NCBI GenBank assembly: GCA_012934845.2 | Contig: WNNJ02003048.1 | Location: forward strand, 62,001-126,000 | DNA length: 64,000 bases | From: Pomphorhynchus laevis | Taxonomy: Eukaryota; Acanthocephala; Palaeacanthocephala; Echinorhynchida; Pomphorhynchidae | Direction of reading: 5' to 3' | In this document: one piece after another, positions 33,985-45,800 of the stretch | Layout: each line of letters starts with the position of its first letter | Position numbering within the stretch: position 1 is the stretch's first letter | Program-made: the position numbers and the translations under genes | The notes under the pieces: generated by a model | What the model was told of the DNA's origin: nothing | What the model saw: only the letters and a program-made list of their open reading frames with translations | The model's database searches: none

Positions 33985-34446
33985 TGAACTTATTTTTTCG
34001 TGGTAAATGCGTGCCGGCGCACGCTCACATGACAACAACAACAAAAATCTAAGTCGAGTTGAGAAGGTGGGAGATAAGAGGAGATATCTGAATGTGATAA
34101 ATGAGGGAGCGCGGCGTATGTCGAGAGGGAGCTAATTCCAGGCGTAGTGGCGGCGACGAGGAAGGATCGGAGACCGTAGTTGTTATAGTAATTGGGAACG
34201 TGGAGTACTATGGAATAACGGGAACGAAGCGATAGAGAGGTGCGGCGAGTGTCGTATAAGAAAAAAAGGTTGATAAACGATGGGGAGTCGACATGGGTAA
34301 GACAAAAAGTGACGAGAAGGTGAAATTGTATGCGGATGTGGATGGTGGGCCATGAGCTGGGCAAGATGTCTGGATGTGTGATCGAGTTGGTAGCATCAGC
34401 TATTATCCTCAGATAGTCCGAAACATTTCATTTTTACATACTTGAT
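33985..34446 (-). mobile_element. LINE 3'-end fragment with a chimeric 5' border (copy 1)
   Basis: On the minus strand this has the same C-terminal and tail layout as the 28 kb LINE (NNYGLRSFLVAA; tail hairpin GCGTGCGCCGGCACGC at 34,009-34,024). Its 5' part switches abruptly to sequence shared only with the copy at 35,025-35,472 (CTATCTGAGGATAATWGCTG). Dead fragment. Confidence 0.7.
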
Positions 34447-35024
34447 AGTGAGGGAAAATCACTACCAACTTTGAGAGTTGGGAGAAGTTTAATAGGACGT
34501 TACGAAGTTGGTTGTGAGGGGAAATCACTACCAACTTTGAGGAGAGGACGAACAGGGGTACATTTTCAGTTGGAAGGATATGTGCGGCTATGGATAGACA
34601 AGTTGAACAATGTGGTTAGGAAGGGTGAAATAGAGAGAGCATATGTTATTAAGCAAGTTAGTGGGAATTGGGTAAGAAGGATATGTTTTATTAGGTAATG
34701 ACAGAAGAACCGAAGAAACTTCTCTAAACTAAATGGTAAGTTGAATAGCTCTGAGAGGGAAGTATTTAAAAAGAAGAGAGGAAACAAGGGGCATATGGTT
34801 AGAGGAGAAAGTAAATTAGATAGCTTAGATTGTAGATAATAAGAAAATTTATCAGGATTTATGTTACAAGGCGTAGATGATCTTTAAATAATTGAATTTA
34901 AGATTTTCCGATGAGATTTAGAGTTGCAAGATAACTCGAGTTGATTTCGCCAAAAGAGAGTACGTTTATTACGCATAAGAATGAGATGGGAACGTAAGAG
35001 GAAAAGGTAGTAAAAAAGATTTAT
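34447..35024. other. Purine-rich stretch between two LINE fragments
   Basis: The plus strand is A/G-rich, with a 75-codon frame (34,471-34,698) of no recognised family. A direct repeat GGGAAAATCACTACCAACTT / GGGGAAATCACTACCAACTT lies about 64 bp apart near 34,452 and 34,518. It may be further LINE-derived sequence. Confidence 0.35.
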
Positions 35025-35472
35025 TTTTACGTGACAAATACGTGCCAGTCACGCTTGCATGACAACAACAACGAAAAACAAAAATCTAAATCATATGTCG
35101 AGGAGGTGGGTACGGAGGCTACATTTGAATGCAATAAAGGAGAATCGCGGCGGACGTCGAGTGGGATCTGATTCCAGGCGAGTGTAGTGGCGACGAGGAA
35201 GGATTGTTAGAGTAATTGGGAATGTAGAGTAAGGGGAATGTCGGGAAGGCAGTGGTAGAGAGGTAGGGCGAGTGTCGTTTAATAAAAAGAGGTTGATGAA
35301 CGATGGGGAACCGACAGAGATGAGACGGATGGTGAAGAGACTCCTGAGTTCGATGCGGATGTGGATGGTAGACCAGGAGAGTTGGGTAAGATGTGTGGAT
35401 GTGTGATCGAGTTGTTAGCATCAGCAATTATCCTCAGATAGTTCAAAACAGTTCATTTATACATACTAGCCA
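35025..35472 (-). mobile_element. LINE 3'-end fragment with the same chimeric 5' border (copy 2)
   Basis: Same structure and same 5' switch point as 33,985-34,446, about 1.03 kb away. The tail hairpin is ACGTGCCAGTCACGC on the plus strand (35,040-35,054) and lies next to TTTATTTTTACGTG. The two copies differ by numerous substitutions and small indels. Confidence 0.7.
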
Positions 35473-35474
35473 CA

Positions 35475-36873
35475 AATTTTCAATTCATATTCAAAAGATA
35501 CTATTTACTCAAAAACATTACAGAAAAACACCAAAACCACTAAAGAAATGGAAAACAAAATCAGTATTACAGTTGAAATATAAATTGTCGAATAATTAAC
35601 AATATCATAAAATATTTAAATTGTTTGTATAACAAATAGAATGATTAGATAAAATATAATATATAGATATTGATTAGATAAATAATCAATAATGATTAAT
35701 AAATAATCAATAATTAATCAATAAATAATCTATAATGATTAGATATATATAATATATAGAATATATTATATAGAATATAATAATTTAAACTATAACGATG
35801 AAAAATCAAATTGCAAATGAAAATTGAATTGAAAGTATTATAATATTAATTATAATGCAATTAAATATAATTTAATACTGTAGTTTCAGATTGATTAGAG
35901 TAAATATATTTTTGGTTTAATATTTTTGTTTATATATTATTTAATAATTTTAATAATTATTAGATAAATATTAATTAAATAATTTAAATAATTTAAATAA
36001 TATAATTTTGTTTAAATATATTATTATATTATTAATTATATTATTAATTAATAATATAATTTTTATTATTATATAATTGAGCTTACTCGTCTTTTCAAAA
36101 CAACTTTGCGAATATATTTGACGAATTATCAAAAACTTGGAACAGTGTTCACTTGCATCGACTTTGAGGTTATACCACAAGATGTTATCAAGCGGTATGT
36201 AAATATTAAAATGTACAAAATTTCTTTAACCGATCGCACTTTCAAAAAAATAAACCTGTAATTGTTTCAGAGGCAACAATTTTTTAATGTATTGTAGCAA
36301 TGAATATATTGTATTTGAATTTGTTAATGTTATAACTTTCATGTAATTGATTTTTATCGTCATAATTCGTTAAATATATTTCGTTAAACAAATTCGATAT
36401 TAAAAAGAAAGATTTGTAAATACGATGAACAATGCGAAAGTTATTTTACACGACAGATACAATTACGATATCGTCATTTCGCATAACATTTTACTTTTAT
36501 GAAGGCTAGTTCAACTGATTCAAATTATTAAACCCTAATAGTGACTTAACAATTTTCCGATTAAAAAAGTGTTTTGCGTAGTGGTATACCAGGGCGGAAT
36601 ATATCCTCTCAAGGTGAAGGTACTGAATTTTGGTCATTGACAAAAGCTTAGTAAACTTCTAACAGTTCGGCTTCTTAAACCAGATGACTATTAAGTTGCA
36701 GATATTATTTTGTTTATGACTCAACAAATTACTCATCAAATAATTCACCAGATTATAATGCAGCTATTCAAAAATGACTGCAGTAAAACTCCCACTTTTT
36801 ATATAGGTAGAATATAACAACCAAGTACATGTAAAAATAGTAAAACAACTGAAAGATAAAAATAAATATTACA
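35475..36873. other. AT-rich stretch upstream of the UNC-93-like gene
   Basis: Dominated by (AT)-rich simple sequence around 35,630-36,080. No exon recognised. A 5' untranslated exon or promoter may be here, but nothing distinctive stands out. Confidence 0.4.
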
Positions 36874-39800
36874 ATGTCTACAACAGAAGTAGAGGAGAAA
36901 TTTGACGAAAAGGTTGAAAAACAAGAATACGGCGAATTCGGATCCATTATATCCCCAAAGAGAGTTTATAAAAATCTCGCCATAATATCATTAGCATGGG
37001 TACTTCAATTTACTGCATTTCAAGTAAGTAAATTAATAAATGATAAAGATAAATTTGTAATTTAATAGCTATAATTATTAAAATTTATATTTATCATTAA
37101 TTTTAAATTCATTTGATTTATATAAAAATAAACGGGAAATGTAGTTTTTAAGCAAACAATATCGGTTATATTAATTACAATATTATATATTATATTATAA
37201 TGTATTAATGTATTAATGCATTATAATATATTAATGATAAAGAAGGTGTATATCTAGATATGAACATTAAATTAACATTAACTAAAACTACTATTAATTT
37301 ATATCGTAAAGATGACATATTTAAATTTACAAGAAACATATTTTTGCATGAGCATTCATGCATACCATATAATATAAAATATAATACATTAAATAATGAA
37401 ATTTTAAGAATTGCAACAATATGTAATGATATTGGCTTTCTTCAAAATCATTTAAATAATTTAATAGATACATATTTTAAACTAGGTTACTATAAAAATA
37501 ACATCAAGCAGAAAATAGTAAAATATATAAATCAACACAATAATATAAAGAATAAATTTAAACTCTTAAGTGGCAAATTTTTATGGATGGATAATAAATA
37601 ATATACTTTGTATTAGAATAAGATACTAGATAGTTATTTCAGAGGAAATACATCATTAGCATGTATTTGGCCCCGCTGCTATGTTGGGTAGAGGAGTTAG
37701 GGGCCGAAACCTGATAGCATAGCAGTTCCTCCTGATGACCTCTAATTCTTATTCTGATACAACGTCTGTTATTTATTAGTCAATTCATAAAAATGACGTT
37801 TATTTTAAATTTTATTTTTTATTTTAACTTGATTTAAATTATAGAAAATCTAAAAACAATTATTAATTTTATTATTTAATTATTAAATTTTGATTTAGCA
37901 TTATTATGTTTTGTTTATTTTATAATTATATTAAATACGTAGACTCAGTTAGCTGATTTAATTATAATATAATAATAAATTAGTGTTCAGATGATCCTAA
38001 GATGGTCATTGAAAGATGGTATTTGATAAGATAAAATATGAGCATATTAATGAACATATTAATATTTAACATATTAATTACATTTCGATATTATTTATAT
38101 TCACATTACATATTAATTATAAGAAAATTTATTTTATATTGACAAACTGATTTTACACGCGGATTCGCTATCTCCTCTAATATATATTATATTAGAGGAG
38201 ATTATATTAGAGGAGATATTATATCTCCTCTAATATATTATATCATTTGATATAATATATTATATCAAATGTTATGTTGTATTACATTATAATGTAATAA
38301 CATTACATAATAGATATTATGTAAATATATAAATATATATTATATTACATATTAGATAATTTCAAAATGATCGTTGAAAGATGATCTGTGTTAGGGTGAA
38401 AGATGTCATAATGAAAGATGATCGATTCCACGATGATCTTTATCTATTAGTGATTTTGCACGCTTTCGTTGCTTGTAGTCAAAGGCACAGTTGTTAATTT
38501 CCTTCTACATTTCGTGGACATTTTTGTAATAGTGCATACATAAATGAGCAGCTTTTGAGGAAGTTATGTTCAATTTAATGTGCTACGACAATAGAGTGTT
38601 CATAACAAATAAACAGTTAATTATGCTCTATTGAAATATTAAAATATTTTAATATATAACATTGGCATATACATTTTTAGGTAAAAATGACTAACAAATA
38701 TTTAAATATTTTCTCTTTTTAAATAGTAAAAAACAAACATAATAATAAATAATAAATTTATTTTGTATGAAATTAAGCAATTCAAGCTTGATAACAAAGT
38801 TATCAGACTTACTGTTTATTAAAAAATATAAAATTTGGAAATTAAGGATCTTTAAAAAATTTAAAAAGTAAAAACACATTATAGCATAAATGCATTAACG
38901 TTAAAATTGTTTAAAACTTCAATTGTTTATAATTTTAATTATTTACAATAATTTAAAAATTGTGAACATATTCAAATGTTTACAAATATAAATTTTATGC
39001 AAACAAATTTTATAATTTTACAAGAAAACAATGCCCTATCTCAAAATTAATATTATAAACGTTTATATTATAAACGTTTAAATTATAAACGTTTATACTT
39101 TAAATAACATAAAATCTATCATTCTAATAATTTTAAATTCAGAATACTCTATAAGTTCTAAAATTTCTGAATTACAATCAAATTTAATGAAAATTTAGAC
39201 TGAAATAATTGTATATAAATATTATTTTGTTGAGATATTTCCGGACCTCTTCGACTAACTGTATTTTAGCTGGCTACATAATAGCTTCAGCTATCAGGTC
39301 GCATTATGACAGGAAGCATACTGTCCAGACAACTCCACAAGTCAGGACTCATCAGTGACGTCCCTGTATCATCGTTGTTTCGTCCCTCAGCATTCACTAT
39401 AATGATGATAAACATGGTGGTCCTCCATAAGATTGAAATGATGCATTGAAATCGTCTTGTTGGTAATCCGTTGAATTTATTTTGTTGAGATATTTCCGGA
39501 CCTCTTCGACTAACTGTATTTTAGCTGGCTACATAATAGTTTCATCTATCGGGTCGCATTATGACAGGAAGCATGCTGTCCAGACAAATCCACAAGGCGG
39601 GTATCATCAATGGACGTCCCTTATCGTCGTTGTTTCGTCCCTCAGCATTCACTATAATGATGATAAACATGGTGGTCCTCCATAAGATTGAAATGATGCA
39701 TTGAAATCGTCTTGTTGGTAATCCGTTGAATTTATTTTGTTGAGATATTTCCGGACCTCTTCGACTAACTGTATTTTAGCTGGCTACATAATAGTTTCAT

Positions 39801-42800
39801 CTATCGGGTCGCATTATGACAGGAAGCATGCTGTCCAGACAAATCCACAAGGCGGGTATCATCAATGGACGTCCCTTATCGTCGTTGTTTCGTCCCTCAG
39901 CATTCACTATAATGATGATAAACATGGTGGTCCTCCATAAGATTGAAATGATGCATTGAAATCGTCTTGTTGGTAATCCGTTGAATTTATTTTGTTGAGA
40001 TATTTCCGGACCTCTTCGACTAACTGTATTTTAGCTGGCTACATAATAGCTTCAGCTATCAGGTCGCATTATGACAGGAAGCATGCTGTGTAGATGTTTG
40101 GACATATATCAACAAAATGAAATTCAACCGACTATCAACAAGACGATTTCAATGTATAAAAATATCGCTTAAATCAAGAAAACTTTTAAACGCAAATAGT
40201 TATAAGCAGCTTGATAGTAGCTGTTGCAATTAATAAATTTATTTTGATGGTCATCAGGTTATTGTTTGCCGTTTTTTAATTTGGATTGTTCTAGGCAATG
40301 GCGAATCTGCAGTCTAGCTTGAATCAAGAAGGAAATGTTGGAGTTGTTTCACTGGCAATATTGTATGCTTTTCTTGTTCTTTCGTCAGCGTTGCTGCCAA
40401 ATGCAATCATCTCGGTCTTAGGATTAAAATGGACAATCTCAATTGCTCAAGTTACATACTTGCTCTATATATTGGCAAACATCCATCCAATTGGAGGACT
40501 TATGTATCCAGGTATTGTTTCGCAATAATGTTGAAGTATAGAAACACATTTTCAAAATACACGTTTTAGATATTAATGTATTATAATTATACAAATATAA
40601 TACGACTAGAATTAAATTTCAATTTTGAAATTTCCATAATTACAAATGGAAACTATTTGATTTAGCAACTGATTTAAATCCATTGTATTAAAATAAAAAT
40701 TGGGAACGAATTCAGGTAAATACAAATATATTTATTATTTTCGATTTCGCCAGATTCTGCTAGCATCATCAGAAAACTTATAAAATTATATTTTATTATT
40801 TTCAACTATTTATTATTACTTCAAATTACATATAATTTTAATTATTTGTTATTTTAAATTATTAATTATTTTAAATAATTTTAAATAAATATTTTAATCA
40901 TTTATTATTTTATTAAATATTTTTAATTATAAAAATATTTTATAATTTTGTTATTTATTTTGATTTGATATCATCAATGGAATCAAATGGAAAAATGTAC
41001 ATTTTCTTCGTATGCGAAAATGGATTATATACTCTCTTCACATTAAATTAATTTATTGAATTAATCTAAAATTAAAATTTATCAATAACATTACTGTGTC
41101 ATTTCGTTGTGGAAATGATAGGGAGGATAGTTAAAATCATATATCTCACTAATATTAGGATTTATTGGTTTTAAAAAATTGTAAAGGAGACTTTTAGAGA
41201 ATAAAGCTTCAAAATTGTATATGTAAAATTTACTTAATTTTACATTTACTTAAAATTTACTTATTTAAGTTATCACTTAAAGCATGCGTTGAAACAAACA
41301 TATTTTAAACTATTTGATAAATGAAATTCAATCAAATATTATTTAATAACTTATTTTTAAATAACTATGAACCGTATTTCATATATATGAATTAACATGC
41401 TTGCAATACAATATCTTAATTTGTCATTTAAATAATATTTACAAACATGTATTATTTGCTTGCATTTAAAATGTCGATATTTATTTCAAACAATGAGATA
41501 ACAATTTAAATCTTAACTTTTCTATTCGATCGAATCGATCAAAGTAAATATTTCATTTTTCATTAAGCTGCGATTTTGGTTGGGCTTGGTGCAGCTCCAT
41601 TGTGGACGTCGCAGAGTACATACATTACACAGATAGGAAACGTATATGCTATTCAGAAAAATATCAATGCTGAAGCCAAAGTTGCCCAATTCTTTGGCAT
41701 CTTTTTCATGTGCTTTCAAACAAGTAAATAATGTTTTAATTTTATATTTTTAATCAATCAATTAATTACGATTTGATTAAATTATGAACTTAATAACTTT
41801 ATAGTTATTTAACATTTTAAAATAAATATATTAAAATTATTGTTTACCTAATTAGTTTAAAACGATATACGATTATATATAAATATTATAAATATATTAT
41901 ATTAATATATTTTATTTATCGGATTCGAACAAACCGATCTTCATATCCGTCAAGATTGCAAATTAATCGTTAATTTTTATCTTAAATAAAATCGTTTATT
42001 AATATTATTTTTATAAACATATTTCACTCAAAATCTAGCTTCTATCGGCACACGGATACACGTAAAAGTTTGTTTTACTTAGACAATTATATTTTATAAG
42101 ATTTTATACCATCTTATAATGATATTTCACAATTAAAAAATGTTCACAAAATAATATTCAAACTAAAAAATAAGTGTGAATATTCATTGCTTATACGAGT
42201 TATTCAGTGGTCGGTTTCATATTATCCTCGTGTGGTTATTTTTGAATGGTCACAACCGTTTGTCTTTGAAATATTATATTCAAGTGCATTATCATTAGTG
42301 ATTTAATAAAAAAATTGTCATTACTGAATATTACATATTTTCTTGTAAATTCAAACAACCACAAGTAGATAATATCAAACCGACCAGTTAAGAATACAAC
42401 TCGTGTAAGCAATATTCACAATAGTAAAAAAGACAGCTTACGGTTTACTGTCCAGTGAACATTTCGTATAAGAACGGAATAAAAAATCGGTGTGTGGTGG
42501 ATTCGAATTGCGAATATTAGTTACCGCCCACACCAAATATAGAACACATTAATTGTGTAATTTGGTATATAAGCCAAATATAAACCAGCATTTCGGCGAC
42601 AAGGAGTTTAGCAGAAGCAGTAAAAGGACCGAAACACGAAATGTGGGCGTGGGCTCACAGCTGATGAGGTCCACTTACGCTTATTGTAGTGTCCAGTAAT
42701 GCTGATAGGAATCAAACAACCACATGAGGATAATATCAAACCGACCAGTTAAGAATAATGGCTCGTGTATGCAATATTCACAATAGTAAAAAGACAGCTT

Positions 42801-45800
42801 ACGGTTTACTGTCCAGTGAAAATTTCGTTCTAGAATGGAATAAAAAATCGGTGTGTGGTGGATTCGAATTGCGAATATTAGTTACCGCCCACACCAAATA
42901 TAGAACACATTAATTGTGTAATTTGGTATATAAGCCAAATATAAACCAGCATTTTGGCGACAAGGAGTTCAGCAGAAGCAGTTAAAGGACCGAAACACGA
43001 AATGTAGGCGTGGGCTCACAGCTGATGAGGTCCACTTACGCTTATTGTAGTGTACAGTGATGCAGATAGGATTTAAACAACCACACGAGGATAATATCAA
43101 ACCGACCACTGAAATATAAAAATAATATTCAGACTTTTTATAAATATTCAACTAATTTCATAATTAGATGTAATTATGAAATTACATCTAATTATGAATT
43201 AATTACATCTAATTAAATCACTAATTATGTAATTGGTGGTCGGTTTGATATTATCCTCGTGTGGTTCTTTTTTAATGAGCACAACCTTTTGTCTTTGAAA
43301 TATTATATTCAAGTGCATTATCAGTAGTGATTTCCAATAAACAAGTTTGAATATTAAATATTTTCTTGTAAATTAAAGAATAAAAAGTTGTAAATTTTAA
43401 ACTGTAAATAATAAACGTGAATTTTAAAAGTTTATTTTTAATGATAAAAATCTATGAATTTTCATTTTGTATATTTCCAAGCCTAAGTTCCATTATTTTA
43501 CTAACATATGGTTTAAATAAATGTAGCGCGTGAGAGGAATGACCATGCCTAAGGAGTGACCATTTTGTAAATATGGCATCGACAGGAGTCGAATTCTTGG
43601 TTATAAATAATATATATTTCACTCGTTAAAACACTAGCCTAAGGTAACAGTGGGAAAGATTTTGTCAATTCCGATTTTTAATCTGTGTTCTCGTTTTAAT
43701 GTAGCACATTTAGGAGGCAGGCCTCGTCACACACAAACATAAGGTCAAATTGAAAGGTTTAATTCAAAAACAATGTATATTCAAAAACATCTAGTAAAAA
43801 CAACACACACGTAGAGAAAATACCGATAGATCTTCTGGAAACTCTAACTTATGATTAAAATTGTGCGAGAAACTCTGCTATCAATGAATCGCCGTTTACG
43901 ATACCAATAAGTCGCCGCTGACCTTTTACTATGTCAGCCTGGATATGTTAATGAAGTAATTAAAAAATGTATAAAAGAAGGAAGATGAGAATGTAAGTAA
44001 TCGAATGTATGGAAGTAGGGATGATTCTTTAGATTACTCGAGCATAAAAACAGGTCATATAAAATGCCACAAACCTATTCGGATAGAATGGACAGAAAAT
44101 GTGTTTACAATTCTAAATATATCCTTGAATTTGGAGACAAAACAATTGTAGAAAATGATATTGTAGAAAAAGAAACTGGATTCATTTTATCATGAATATT
44201 CATTAGAAATTCTTTCAAACAATAGGTTAAAGACGATAATCAATGGTACGTAATTGGATTGTTGCTAACCACAATATAAGAAAAATAAAAAGGTAACTAT
44301 ATTTTATTTCAACAAATCCGTCGTTATCTTTTTCTGGTCACTCTAAAGGCATAGTCAAGCGCTAGAGCGTGACAATAAATTATCGACTTTCAATCTTCAT
44401 TATCTAATTTTTAAAAATATTTAAATTTAAATTAAACTTATAGCCAAAATATACCAGGACAAAAGACATAAAAAATACATAAAATTCATTTTGCACAATT
44501 CAATGGACAAATTCCAAATTTCAAATTAGATAATGAAGATTATCTAATTTGAAATTATCAAATTTCAAATTTCCCAATAAATTGATTATCTGTCTAGGTC
44601 AAATATGGGGGAATTTAATTTCATATTTTGTACTCTCAACTGACAATAAACTCAACGAATCTCTAATTAATTATTCACAGTGTGGGGGGAATTATAATCC
44701 ATCAACTTCAAATCTATCAGTAGAACAAGCTGAAGTTCCGCAATCCACTGTAAGTATTACGAAGTATTTCAAAGTTGCAAAAAGAGAAGCTGCATTGCTA
44801 AAATCTCCGATATCAAATTTGTAATTTTAATTAATTTAATTAAATTTAATTTAATTATAATTAAAGTAATAAAAGCATAATTAAATATTTTTAATAAACT
44901 GAAGAAATTTTGTTGTAATCACAACAAAATTACAACTAAATTATAATAATTAAATGAATAATTAATTAATTAAATAATTAAGATTTGTAATAATTAATCC
45001 ATTAAATACAACTATTTCAATATTCGTACATATGCGAAAATAAATGTACGGTTATCTTTGATATATAATTAATCGACAAACGAAATTCCACAAAAAGCAG
45101 TAACTTTAATTTGAAAATTTTAATTTTAATTTAATTTGAATCGATTAGGAAGTCAAAAAGTTCTTGACCGATTAGTGAGCTTTCGATTTTGCCATAATTG
45201 TGTAACAATGTGCTTGCAGAGCAAAAAGTTTGAATAAGTTTAATAATGGAGGCGCACTCTAATGTGTTGAGAACATCTGAAGAAATTGTGAGACAATATT
45301 ATACTATATTCTGATATTATACTATATTATGATGTAACAATATTGAAATACAACAATGTAAATATAGAATGTAATTCACAAAGCAGGCAAGAGTGTAAAA
45401 ACAAGAAAACTTTTTAAAGCTTCGGCTTTCGCCTTTTCAACAATCAAACTAAATAACTTAGACTAAAATTGTTGGAGAAAGCGAAAGTTAAAACGTTCAA
45501 AAAGTTTTTTGTTTACGCACTCTTGCCTGCTTAGTGAATTATATTCAATATTAAATATTTATTCTTAAAAAAAATCTGCAAATGATCTCATGCCACAGAA
45601 TGCAACATCTACATTATATAACGATACCGATTAAACTGCTTGCCAGAATCCATTGAGCGGATACGATTTATATTTTTAAATAATATAAAACTGGCTGGAA
45701 AAAATAAATAATTTGACTAGTTTCGGTTTATACCTTCACCATAATACACATTGTGTATTATGATAAAGGTAGGTATAAACCGAAATTAGTCAATAAATTT

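Noticed and set aside
37260-37601. 113-codon frame as a separate host gene in the UNC-93-like intron
   Set aside because: The same sequence recurs at 53.1 kb and inverted at 1.8-2.3 kb, and it matches the C terminus of a Penelope-like reverse transcriptase.
39482-39940. Two identical 67-codon frames as a tandem gene family
   Set aside because: They are shadows of the 255-bp tandem array, with no codon signal or motif.
42626-42672. A fully functional hammerhead in the 361-bp unit
   Set aside because: Boxes and stem II fit, but no U-H cleavage site and no clear stem I could be placed, so only a lead is reported.
43522-44372. Possible solo LTR (TGTAGCG...GTGACA)
   Set aside because: The ends are not convincing inverted repeats and no flanking duplication or internal LTR signal was seen.
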